From assembly GCF_031877795.1 (NCBI RefSeq), contig NC_133971.1, positions 96,700,154 through 96,764,153 on the forward strand: a stretch of 64,000 bases of DNA. The letters are read 5' to 3'. Below, one piece after another: positions 1 to 12,300 of the stretch (position 1 is the first letter of the stretch; each line of letters starts with the position of its first letter). Under the pieces are notes generated by a model, which saw only the letters and a list, made by a program, of their open reading frames with translations, made no database searches and was not told the DNA's origin. This DNA comes from Strix aluco. Taxonomy: Eukaryota > Chordata > Aves > Strigiformes > Strigidae. A program made the translations under genes and the position numbers.

Positions 1-450
1 CAGTGGGACTGTGGTCACAGATGGGTGCTCCAAGAACATCTAAGCTTAGTCACTTGCAGGATCAAGACCTCTATCTTTCCAGACAACAACAGTATTGTCA
101 TCAGTACTGAACACACCAGGAAAATGCAGTAAGGTGATGAAATACCAACAAAACTGGTTCTCTGATGTTGGTGGGGGGGAGCATTGGTTTCCCAATACGC
201 TCTTAGAGATCAGAAATATCAGGAAGCAGAACGCTTGAGAAGGGAAACAGGAGCAAATTTCCTTCGCAAAGATGCTACACACCACTGTCATACTCAGTGT
301 TTCTTGAGCAACCAGCAGTGTCCACTTCAGAAAGGCAGGGCACAGCTAGGGAGAACCTGCGGTAAAGCGAGGGCGGGCTGCAAGCATACCCGGGCACACG
401 GGCAGTGTCTGGGTCAGGCAGTAACCCCCGAGGGAACCCTCTCTATTTAG

Positions 451-508
451 AATCACAGAATCATCTAGGTTGGAAAAGACCTTGAAGATCATCTAGTCCA
501 CCGTTACT
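451..508 (-). mobile_element. CR1 LINE 3' terminal scrap
   Basis: About 58 bp starting AGAATCACAGAATCATCTAG and continuing GGTTGGAAAAGACCTTGAAG, the extreme 3' end of a CR1 copy read on the minus strand. Confidence 0.8.
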
Positions 509-2373
509 TACAGCAGCGCGTGAGGGAGGTCATGTTCAATGGCTACACCAGGCCCCGCTTTTTTTTGTGCAGGTTTCTTACACTGTCCCTCGGCTCTGAT
601 GAGCCAGCAGCCTCGCAACTGGGGTGCGTTACATGGTCCAGCGCTCTGCTGACACACACGGCTACGGAAGAACTGGAGAGACCTGTGGTAAACGTTCCCT
701 CTCCCCTGATGGGAAGCTGTCAGGAGCAGAGCTGCCATGGAGACCCTCCCCATCCCCACAGGAGGGGAAAGGGTGACGGAGCTGGGCCCAGTGAGGCACG
801 GTGCTGGCCTCGCAGCACAGCTTCATGCAAACCGCCTGGCACGGACGTTCACGCTCCGACAGACCCAACAGCTCCAGCTGCAACGCGACAGAGCGCCCGA
901 TACACCCCATCCCCACCACCTTCTCCTCCCCGCCACAGCTAGCCAGAACCGTGAGCCGCAACAAGCACTGAGAGAGCACAGAATTCCAGGCTCAGATAAA
1001 CAAGGTGCTAGTGACTGCCGGGCGGCGGCGGAGGAAAGCAGCTCGCTGCCATCCCCAGCACAAGGTGCGCTGCCCGGCCCCGCGCGCTGTCCTGCGCTCA
1101 CACAGACCAACTTCTGCTACCTGAGAGAGAGGTGGGTAAACTCAGACTGGTTCCTGGTTCCTGAGACACCAGGACAGTGGGGCTCTTCCCTGCGGCACAG
1201 CTGGTATCAGTAAGACCATCTGCCACATCTCCCTTTCCTTCAAAACACCTGCTCTGGGTACTTTTCTGCCTCCATCCTCTTGTGATACTTCAGATTCTCA
1301 GCAGCAGCACAGCACTGTCATTCACCTTTATTTTGAAATGAATGGCTTCCCATCCTCAGTAAGTTGTAATTGTTTTGTCAAGGCGTCATTCTCAATGTTT
1401 TGACTCAGATTTCAGTCATACTTAGTGTTTTCATCTTTTTGGCATTTTCCATTTAAAAACTCATCTTTCAAATAGTCTTTCATACATTTAATTTTACGTG
1501 GACTACAATACCATCTTAATTTCTGCAGTATCACTTTGCAATTGGTCTCCTCCACCGAAGTTAGCAGAAAACTATCAAAAACTCAAATGCTTCAGAACTC
1601 TGGAAAACTTAATCTCATGTAACAGTAGAAATTTAAATGCAGGTTTCTGTCTGACACTGCTTCCTTTTTCCTCAACAGAGAGACACAGGCACTTTTTTGA
1701 CACAGTTAATCTGACCTATTTCAAATGTTTGTTTTTCAGATGACCTGCACTTTGCTCTGAATTCCATTGAGAAGACCTCCATTAACCATCAAGGGAGCCC
1801 AGGATGACAAGCCTAGATGTTACATCTACATTGCAGCCAGATGAGTTTCTGTCCTTCGTGCCAGCCAGTCCCCAACAGTTTATCTCTTATTTGGCATCCG
1901 CTGCTTATCAATACAAAGCAGAAACTACCTGAAATCACTTTTCTCTTCCTCAGCACTGATGGGACTCTTACCCACAGGTGCTGGTTTCTGGCACCACCTG
2001 TTCTTTAGTAATCACACAGGGTAAGAAGCCTGACAATGTTCAGTGTCTCTATCCTGTGTGAGGCACTGCAGGCTGGGTTTTCAACTGCCACCTACAGCAA
2101 ACTTGTTGCAGTCCTCCGACATGCATCATTCCCTCCTCCGGCTCTAAATCTCCGCGTAAGCTACACTTAAGTTTAATGCAGCGCAGTATCTTTTTTCGAC
2201 TCTGGCCCTGCCTAGGCATTTTGGATAAATCGTGACTCTTTAGCTGACAGGTATGGGCCCAGGGTACTGGTCACGTTCCTTCAAAAAACAACTCCGTGCT
2301 ACCCAGAAAAGTCATCGTACTCATTCTAGTGGAAAATGCTGCAAGGTACTGAAATACTCTCTGTGTGTAAGGG

Positions 2374-2379
2374 TTTATT
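2374..2379 (-). promoter_or_regulatory. Possible ALPK2 polyadenylation signal
   Basis: AATAAA on the minus strand about 735 nt after the ALPK2 stop. Another lies further on, near 1327-1332. Choice between them cannot be made from sequence alone. Confidence 0.3.
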
Positions 2380-2570
2380 TCAGATGGTAGAAGGCTCCAA
2401 ACTACCCTACAAGACGATCAGTGCGAGCACAACAGTGCCGTGCCATGGGGTTAACCATAGATTCAAGGAAGCTTGCATGGAAAGCAAGGAATTCTGTGGA
2501 GAATCACACAAGTTCCCCATCTTTAAGCTGATGACATCACTTTGTGAGGACCTTAAAGGTACTAGTTAAT

Positions 2571-2588
2571 GGGGGGGGGGGGGGGGGG
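2571..2588. repeat. G18 homopolymer
   Basis: Eighteen consecutive G on the plus strand, downstream of ALPK2. Could form quadruplex structures and is prone to sequencing error. Confidence 0.9.
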
Positions 2589-3112
2589 CAGAAAACAGAT
2601 ATGTCCGATCATGAATGGCTTTGTCTTGTATTAAAAGACATGTAAGTGGGAGAAAAAAGATACAAGAATAGGATTATAGTAGGATTACAATATGCAAAAA
2701 TCTGGGAAAGAAAACAATTTTTTCTATAGCAGCCTGAGCAATAATACTGTGCAAAACTTCTACTAAGTGGCATCTTAAATATATTGATGTTTATGTAGCA
2801 GCTGAACCCACGGGGTCACAGGCACGTAGAAGGGGAGATGTTCTCCAGTGACCTGTGGCATGCTCAACGTCCAAGACTCAAAATGTGCAGATACCAATAT
2901 ATAGAAGGGTTGTAAAATAATCCAGGCAGATGGCTTAGTTTGTCTTCAAAACCTTGCCCTGGTGTTAAATGTCAGGTACCAAGACCACAGAATCGATGAC
3001 TTCAAAATAACATCACAAGGCAAAAGACTCAAGTTATCCCCCGCCAGGTCACTGGTGCCTGTCACTGCTACACATCCTCCAGAGGAGTTTCCACAAGATG
3101 GGACAGGGCCAC

Positions 3113-3347
3113 TCAGTGCTCCGAAGAAATGACGTCTCTAGGTTCTCTCGCTTTCTTAGGCACTGTTTTCTTTATAGTCGATGAGTTTGGTAGATTTTTG
3201 CTTTTCATGGATGTTGCTTTCCTCTGTTTTTGATGAGTGGTTCGCAGAGATTTCAGCCCCAGCATCTCACAGTACTTATTGCACTGGTGGAGGGCTCTGA
3301 ACTGCTCAATGAAGGAAATCGAGCAGTTGCCTTTAAAACCTTTGTAT
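3113..3347 (-). CDS. ALPK2: ALPK2 last exon: zinc-binding end of the kinase domain and basic tail
   Basis: 235 nt to the stop codon. Encodes YKGFKGNC, then [19 protein letters not shown], whose H-x-C-x3-C supplies the other zinc ligands of the alpha-kinase fold. A roughly 45-residue Lys/Arg-rich tail ends in ISSEH. Acceptor TTACTACAG at 3348-3356. The kinase domain is therefore complete and looks catalytically competent. Confidence 0.95.
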
Positions 3348-6300
3348 CTGTAGTAACAAAGAAAAAAAAAAGAGCCAAATGGAATTTCAAGATTCATTTT
3401 CAGCACAGGGAGGCAGAGTATGACTGTCGACTCATAAGCAGCTTGAAAACATTAAGCAAGTCTCTTCCACCATGCTGTTTTGAGAAGCACTAACTCAGTC
3501 ACAGCAAATCAAACTGAGCCATTGAGAAGCAAAGGAAACCCGTAGTGACAGAAGCAGGAAACGGGTTAAAGAGGGATAGTTCTGTGGTCTGTGTCCTGGC
3601 TACTATTTTTCATTTCATTCAGTTGGGAATATAATTACCTGCTGGCTAACTTTGTCTCAGTAATATATGAATGAAATCCACTGTACAACGTTCTCCATAA
3701 ATAGTCCTTTTGACCACCATGAAGAGACAAGCGTGCTGCAAGAGGTGCTGTCAGAACCAGAAGCTGTTTTCCTCCAAACACGTATGTAACCTCTGTGCTA
3801 CGCTCCTCCCTCCCCCAGGCTTGACTGCAGGCTCTGAAGGAGCCAAGGCTCTCGGGGAAGAGGGAGGTCAGGAGCGTTCCTGAGCATCCCATCTCACCCA
3901 GCCTTCGCAGTTCCCGAGCCACCACCACAGCTCCCACTGCTACCTGCCCTTCTTCAGCGGGCTAGTAAAGCCGGGGAGAAGGCAAAACACATACCCATCT
4001 GCCCCCACTTATATCTAACTGTCCTGTTTTGCATCTCTAGTGTTCCTCTACAGAGAAGAAACAGAAAAGCAGAAACCTCAGGCTAACTGCTTTCCTAGCA
4101 TCAGTAATTCTGCTCTAGGGGGAAAGAAATCTCTGTGGTAGGTAAGGCAAATCTGAAAGTTTCTCTAGTAATATTTATTGCATATTCTGGCACATGCCAA
4201 AATGGTAATGTACATTGGCAGTGCCCCTTACAGCCAAAAGAATCATCTATACATTTTGCTGCTGCTTTTAAACGCTGTCACAATTGCCTACCCATGGAGG
4301 ATGGATCCCAAAAGATTTCAGACAAGCTGTGCCAGCCATGATGATAAAGACTTTGCTGATAATTGTAAGGTGAACAGCAGACCTTAATCTTCTAGGGAAT
4401 TAAGTTATTGCTGGTGGTTAACTTCAATAAGAAAAACTATTTTGGAGTTCAACTTTCTCATCATAAGTGTTTAGGAGTCCTTTTGTCTTCTCATAACAAT
4501 ATTTTATTTTCAGGTTCTTCTCTGAAGTCAGAGTTTTTGAATGTTAAATACATATTTCAATGAAATAAAGCTCTGAATGTATTTTACTATTACTTGTCAT
4601 GTGAAGCTGTTCACACCAGAGAAGTCTACCCTCTAAGTTAAACAGGTAGTAAGCCTGCCCTGCTCGAGAGAAGCCACACAGCCAGATGAACCTCAAAGGG
4701 CTAAGAATTTTTTTCCTCTCCTCTCAAGCTCTGTGCTTGTTTACCCAAAGGAAGTTTAAGAGGAGTGCCATTGTTACTCCAGGACTACACCCTGGAGCTC
4801 AGCAAGATAATGAACTGCTCTCGCGATCCTCTGGATTAAAAACAGACTTGAGACTTTGTACTTGAGCTCCTTTAGTATAGCCAAGTGGTGTCTACTCCAG
4901 ACACATCAGCAGAACGTGAGTTCCACAGGCAAACGTGCCTGCGCTCAGCAAGAAAATCTCTTTGTATCAAGCACTGATCCTGACTCTAGAGACTAGTTAA
5001 AGCAGAGCAATGCACTGCCAGCAATAACTTCGACCAAAATGTTTTTATTATCGTGAATATCCAATTAACTGTTGGGTCTTTCTAGTGAGTGCCAGTGGCA
5101 AGAGCAGCTGCTGTTCGAGCACCTTCTGGTGTCCTGGGGTGTCACTGCTGGGTGCTGCAGCAGCTGTGCAAGAGGAGGTGAAGAGGCTCTGGGCCAGCAG
5201 CCTCTGGGTAGCATCTGCTTCCTCTGGTATCTGAAATTCTCCACTGCTGCTGCAGGACTGACTGAGAGACTTCGTTTCTCCTGCACTTTGTGTAGGTGTG
5301 TTCTGGCAGAAACATTAAGGATAAGTAACCTCCAGGGCTATCAATTAGGTGATAAGTTTCACTGCACTGAGTGCTGACTATTTCAATTTGTGGCTGCAAA
5401 ATGACCACACACTCTTTCTCTTGCTCTCTTTTTTTCCTAGGTAGCCATTTTGTTACAGCTAAAGAAAATTTCTTCAAAAATCCACTTTTCTCATGAAGTA
5501 AATAGAAGTCTAAATGGCTTTCCTATCTGTATTTGGTATTTGTCACTTCCTGTATGTCTTTGAGGGAACATCTAAACAAAGACCAGAAACAGTAGCATTT
5601 GCTCAGATGATACCATGAGTAAGAGACACTTTAAATGACAATTGAATGATCTGCTAACTAACTTTAGCTTTGGAATTCAACATACGCCAGAAATATTTGC
5701 AGTAAAAGAGCATAAATATCTTGTGAACAAGAGACAGAACATTTATATTAAAAACGTGATTATTTTAGTTTTACTAGCTTTGCCCCTAAATCAAGCCATC
5801 CTCATTTCCCTTCTCTTAAATAACAGGTTTGCAGCTGATCTTGTGGCTATGGGAATACTCCGTGTCCATTCTGGAAGCTGAGAGGCACGAGTGAGCCTAG
5901 TTTGGCTCCACAGTGTGCAGACAGCCCTGGACTTACAGCGGGCCATAGGAAAACTCATCTACAGCTGTGGGACTGAAGTTTCACATCGGAGCGCTCCCAG
6001 CTGTTGGCTGTTTGTTAGACACTGCTCCCACCCAGCCCCGCTCTGTGCTCCCAGGCTGCAGCCTTTCTTCTGGACAGACCTAACGGCCACAGCCCTGCTG
6101 TAACCTGGCAGGGCCTACGAGCTTCACTCCAACCCTTCCGCGCTGTTACAGCTCGCTGTCCGTGTAACAAGGGGAAGGGCTCCATTACCCAATGGCTTCT
6201 AATCTGCACAGTCCGTATTGTTCTCACAGGTTTTGTGTTCGGCAACACCAAACTGGCCATCAGCCTTTAAAAATTTTATTTTGCTCAGCATGAGCTATTA

Positions 6301-9300
6301 ATTCACTGACTAGATGACTGATAAATAAAACCTGGACAGAATTCCATCTCCCCAACTTGACAGCTGGGGGTTGACCCAAACCAAGTCTTCCTTAAATCTG
6401 AAGGGGGAATGTTGGATTTGTCCCCAGGCTTAAACTCCCCAATGCCTCTTATTGCCACGTTGAGTAAAACTAAATTTATCACTGCCCTGAAACCAGACAG
6501 ACTTTCAGATCCACATTTGGCAAACACCACTCCTATTAATCATCATGACCATGGGTCACTGTGTTCCTGATTCCTTCATCTTTGCGTTTACCATTGTTGG
6601 ATAAATACCTGGGCACTTGTGCACAGCTTCTCAACGGGCTCGCTGTTTGCACTTAGAAACCAGCCACTGTGTTGCATTTGTTTACGTTCGCCAAAGACTC
6701 TACGAATTATCTTATTTAAAGGATTGATCTCCTGACTCTGGTGCACCCCAGTGGCTACATTAAAAATACTTTCCAGGCTTTTCAGTTTCTAGTTGGGCTT
6801 CGCCCTCTGCTGACAGAAACTGTATTGCAGCTACTTCAGCACATTGAATAAACGACCCTTTGCTTTGGGTTCGTCTGGTTTCCAATCCACAGGTAAACCA
6901 GATGCAGGAAGGATAAAAGATCAGAATTACTTTGAAGAGTGTTAATTGTTGAAGACATCAATCTCTCCACAGCCTCTACAGAAAGGAGGGCAAAGATGAA
7001 GGTAAAAGGATACATAAGTGCTCATCCAGAAATATTTTTTCAGACTTGGAACATGAGTCTGGGCCTCCCAAAAAATCATTAACAGCAATGAGCGATGCTG
7101 AATATAGGTACAAAAGTTTAATATATGCTGTTTATTCTGCTTAGTTTACAAGAAACACTGGGGGATAAATAATGTCCATGAATAATTCATAACTGTTGCT
7201 ATATTGGCTTTTGCAAATTCATCACTAACAGTTTGCACTATGACATTAGATTATTTGAAAGCTTGACTGTACCATGAGCATGGCAGGGGTGGCGGAGATG
7301 GATTTTTTTTCAGTTTTTTTTTTTTTAACCACGATCACAAGTTTAATCTTAGAGTGAAATTACAATTGTATTTAATTTACATTCCAATCACAAACAACAC
7401 GAATGTTCATCCATTCATCAAGGATCACAGAAGCACTTCCCAAGGGTATTTTTGGTTTGCCTTGATGTGATTGTCCCAGGCTTAGAAGAATTGGAAGCAG
7501 AGGACCTGTCTGTGGTCAGTGAGGTCATTACCTCTGCAAGGAGTGGTTGAGGAAACTAACAATTCTTATAGGCAATTATACCAAAAAATCTGCTTTGTAT
7601 CTTCTCTAACAATACAGTTAAAATCCTACCAGTAGCATACTATATTTTTTTAGTTAAGTAGGACTATGTACATTCTCCCCAACACGTGAGACAGACAACC
7701 TCTCACCAGCACGGCTGCACGCTACCAAAAGCGGCAATAGCCAGCAGTACAGATGAATTCTGTGTACTTGTTTGCTTTCCCCATGCATTTCTGCTCAGAG
7801 AATTAAAAAAATCAAACAGCAGCTACTGATGCAGAGGTGTCCCTTCTGGGAAAGCAGCACAAAAGAAAAATACAGGATGAGGAAAAATCTGTTCTCCTGT
7901 AGCAACATCATTAGCTAAATGGCAAACAAAATGATACTCAACATTCTTGGGAGGTTGTTCATGAAGGGAAATGATATTCCCTTATATATGACTGAGGTGA
8001 TCCTTACTACAGCTTACATTGCATATTCATTTTTGTCACTTCACCTTCCTCTTCCCTAGTCCAACGTGTGCTTCTATAGGAGTAATTTCCCATAGTGAGC
8101 TGGACAACAGCATCCCTTAAAGCATTTCTATAAATCTTCTGATGCCAGAGAACAGTGTCACCTAAATAAAATTTTTATGACTTCTTTGTTTTATAACAGG
8201 ATGATGCAACTTCATTTCAATTGATTTAACTTTGGATCCACAGCTAAAAGAATAAATCAGTGTAAATTCTGAATGGATGCCAACCTGCAAATGTTCAGGA
8301 TCTTCCCAGAATATCCTGAGGTCAAATTTTTTAATAATTTAAAAGATACAGTGAGGTTTTTTCCCTGTACCACAGGTAGATAGACAAGCTCCAGTTTAGT
8401 ATAAAGACTGAATACATACAATCGGATCTGCTTTTTCCTGCCAGTTTCTCACAGCAGATATGAATTTAAAGCAGTGGTCCCAGGCAGGTACCCCCAGCCC
8501 CTTTCCCTGCCCAGCAGCCAGCTGATTTGAATGGCTGCCTGCACTGCTATTCCTATCAATGGCTCTTTTGGCCTGTGGTATAATTAGAAGCTTTAATTAA
8601 GAGAAACTTAAGAGAAGTGGAATAAAGTTAGAACATTAAAGGCCTATATCTTTACACACATGTTTAAGTCTCCCCAAAAGACCTGAAACCATTGCAATAC
8701 TACTAGGAAACAGGCCTCTTTAAATATTCTGAACAGATCTTTTGTTATAGGTCAGAATAACTGCTTCTGAGAGGAGAAGAGAAAGAGATACCATCAAATC
8801 TCTTACCACATTTCCTTTTTTATCAGGTAAGTGGCCTATACAAAGCTGAACAGACATTTTCCCTCCAGCCATGCAGCTGACAAGAACAGGGGCTCAAGAA
8901 AAGCTTATTATGGTCACTGCCTGCTATAGGAAGAAAAACTCACAGAGTTCTAAACTAAGAAAACAGTCTTTATAAAAGCTTGTGTCAAATGCATATTTCT
9001 AAAGCTTTGGCACTTTTGCTGGCTGCAGGAGGGATTTCAGCTGCGTTCTCTCATGCAGTCCCTGCACCATCCCCTCAAATTCCTTTCAAAAAGGGCAACG
9101 CAACCTCTGGCCCCTTTCAGGGCTTCTCCTTCCGCAGTGCCCACAGAGCTGTGGAGAGCGGAGCAGGCTTGCCCGGGCGCTGGCAGCAGGGCCCAGCAGC
9201 GGGGCTGGGTAGGGGTAAGGGCCCGTACGGGCATTTGCTGGGGCATGTGCTGGTGAGCGCGAGCCCAGCAGCAGTTCCAGCCCCAACAGCAGGCTGGCTT

Positions 9301-12300
9301 CGAGGCGCCTCCTCTGTGGTCAGACCCTCGGGACAGCACAACACCAGGTCTTCCACTGCACCCCAGGCTGGAGCCAGTGCCGGCCCTGCATCCTCAGCCC
9401 TACCTTCTGCTAGCTGACACAGCGCCATGCAAAGGGCCTTGCTTACTTGTAAGTCACTGGAGACCTTGATTTCACTCATGAAATGTCCTCTGAATAAGCC
9501 TGTTCTAAGGGAGGCATGAAGCAAAAGCAAAGCCCAATCTACAGTGTAGCCTCATCCTTTCAGAGCAAAATAAATGTGTTTCCTTTACAGGCAGGTTCCC
9601 ATAAATATGGACAAAAAGAAGTTAAAAGAGTCAGATAAGGATTGGTTTTTTCCAAAGTTAAAGCAAGAATAAATTTCCAGTGCACTCTCCCCCAACATAT
9701 TTACACTGTGAAGAGACTGATGTGTAAAGCAAAACCATGCTGTTGAGAAATAATTTTTTACTCACCCTTTGGCCAGTGTTGCTATGCCAACGTCAGTTAA
9801 CTTCATTCCTACACCTACAAGGCATCAAGGAAACAGAAAGCTTATGTTACACTAGAGTTTCTAGGAGTATCTTCAGATTCAAAAGCACCATACATAGAGG
9901 CGTTAAATCTTATTGATTCATGGTTTTAATTTTAATTATTTGTCACCATTTTTTCAAAACATTTTAAAGTAACCCAATTAAAAATAGGATGTTTGTGCTC
10001 TGTGTCACTAGCAGTTTCTAGAAGCCAGTCTCACACCAGCATTTTACAGACAGCAAGGGGATAAACAGAGCATAACTTGTTTCCTGTGCTAGACAGCCAG
10101 TGGGGAAAGGAGGGGCTACACTTTGATATCTGCATTTTAAGGAACATACAAAATCTTTGCTTATGCACCTGCATATGTGTATATTTATTTACAGGTTTTG
10201 TGGTTTTGATGCTTTGCAGACCTGGACTACAATGTTTATCAGTAGGAATTGTAGATTTGCTTTGCTAATCAAATAGCAATAGGTCAGTCAGCCTTATTGC
10301 TACTTTTTGAGTGAGAGATCCAAAGTTAAAAAACCTGGGTTTTTTAACCTGTCCCTTTGTTGACTTGTTTATAGGCAAAATCCAGTCCTGCAGCATGCAA
10401 TTTTTTCTGTTCAGGAAAGTGAGAGTCTCAGGGCCATTTTCCTTGGAGAATACCCCCAAAATCTCAACTGTTATGCCTGGAAAATGCAGCCTAGGTACTC
10501 AAATGAGAAGATGATCAGAGAGGAAGGATGTTTCTCTTCCACAGCAGCAGGTATGTTGTCCTTTGTGGCAGCAATCATGATAGAGGCTCAGATACCGTTT
10601 CTGCTGTTGTGCTCCCCTCAGGCTAGGACCTCATTCATTTTTCTCCCTTTAAATTACTTCAGGGGTCTCATTTAGATGTCTTGTTGCCAATTTTCCTGCC
10701 TTCTCTTGTTAAAGAATATGGGATATTTTCTAAGATTCCACTCTTTTTGGTTTTCTTTAAGAAGGGTCTGTCTGTCTCTGTTTCAAACACATCTGTGAGT
10801 ACTGTGTTGGGTACAGGCCCAGCATTTCAGCAGTCAGGAGCTGTCACACCCATAGCAGCCTAAGGGCAGCATTTCATAAATGCAAGGAGGGCATTTCTTC
10901 ACAATTATTCTTTTTTTGAAGGAACATGTTTCTTCAAACCTAGACAGGACCTGACTGTGGAGCACTCTTACTGTTGAGAGATTGTTGGTAAATAGTTAAA
11001 TACAAGAAAAAGTGGAGTACTAGGATGTTATTAACAACTGAAGTCTTTAACTCAGAAGATATTTCATTAACCTCTGGGAGGTGAGACAGTAAGCCAGTCT
11101 TGACTCATATGGAGTGTCCTGATTTATTAACGGGACATGTGGAAGAACTAGTCTCCATTAGGAGTGTAAGATTTGTTTTTTCTTTCCAAACTGTCTTCTT
11201 AAAAGGACATAGGTGAGGCAAAAATTCACTTTCTCTGCTGATTAGATAAACATCATAATAAAGCATAGGTTAATAGATGTTAGCCCCTGCTGCCACAGTA
11301 GGCAATTAATGTCTTTCTGTTCCCTAGGATAACACACACACAAATGAATACAGTGCACTTAAGAGAGGCTAGAAAATAAAATATCCTAACTCTTTTTTAT
11401 TCTGATCTACACGAGGTGCTGTATAAGACAGGCACAGGGCCAGGGTAGTGTCAGCATCTGGAGACTCTGCCCGTTACAAGGTTATGGAAGGAGCACATTC
11501 AGCGTTGCCAACAGGGCACAGAAAGCCAAGAATAACATTGCTCAGAAATAACTGTCTGGGAGTTCTGCAGTTATGGGGATTGACTCTGAGCAGTCACCAG
11601 CCTGTACCATGGGAAAACCATTTTAATGCCCCCACTCAGATAACTCACCTTGCAGATCAGTGACAAGCAAGCTCCCGTTGGTCTTCTCATACACCCAGTG
11701 CTGGAAGGTGCAACACTTCTGGCCAGCCTCTGAGTCTCTTCGCAGGAAATTTACTTCCTTGCCATCCTTGACAGAGTACTTCACAAATTCCCCAACCAGC
11801 TCCTCCTCCACTGTTGCATAGGGGATGTTATTAGCAGGGCGATGAACAAGAAAAATAGGAATGATCCTGAAATCAAGGGATAAAAGATAATAAAATCCAG
11901 AGAGTTCTGTCAATGGAGGAGCAAGAAACAGTCAAAGTGGCCAGTGAACTCAGAGAGAGAATGAACAGCTACCAAGTCTAAACCAAGCCAGGAGACATCT
12001 GGATAAGACTGGGATCTTCTAGGTAGAGAACATAATCGCATCATCCTTTATGTGCTTATTTCTTTGTATTATTTACACACATGTAATTTTTTTCACAGCA
12101 TGCTTTCTAATGTTGTCCTACTACATACCTAAACTCTGCACAATACAGGGTGCTTGCTTATTTGGCAGTATCACTGCTTTAGATGCTGGGGCTGACTGAT
12201 GCATAATTCAGTCTTTGTGGGGTGTTAAGCACCTGCAAATTTGATCCACTCCAGAAACAGCTTTGCCCAAGACCAGCCTAAAGGGAGGATTTCTCAGACT

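Larger units (their letters stand above)
1..3112. other. ALPK2 3' UTR and intergenic DNA
   Basis: Apart from the CR1 scrap, the G18 run and the possible poly(A) signals, I see no gene. A GC-richer patch at 520-1210 has overlapping open frames in several phases but no recognisable protein. Confidence 0.6.

Noticed and set aside
8980..9530. Overlapping open frames of 100-145 codons
   Set aside because: Open in both strands and several frames because of base composition; inside an ALPK2 intron with no recognisable product.
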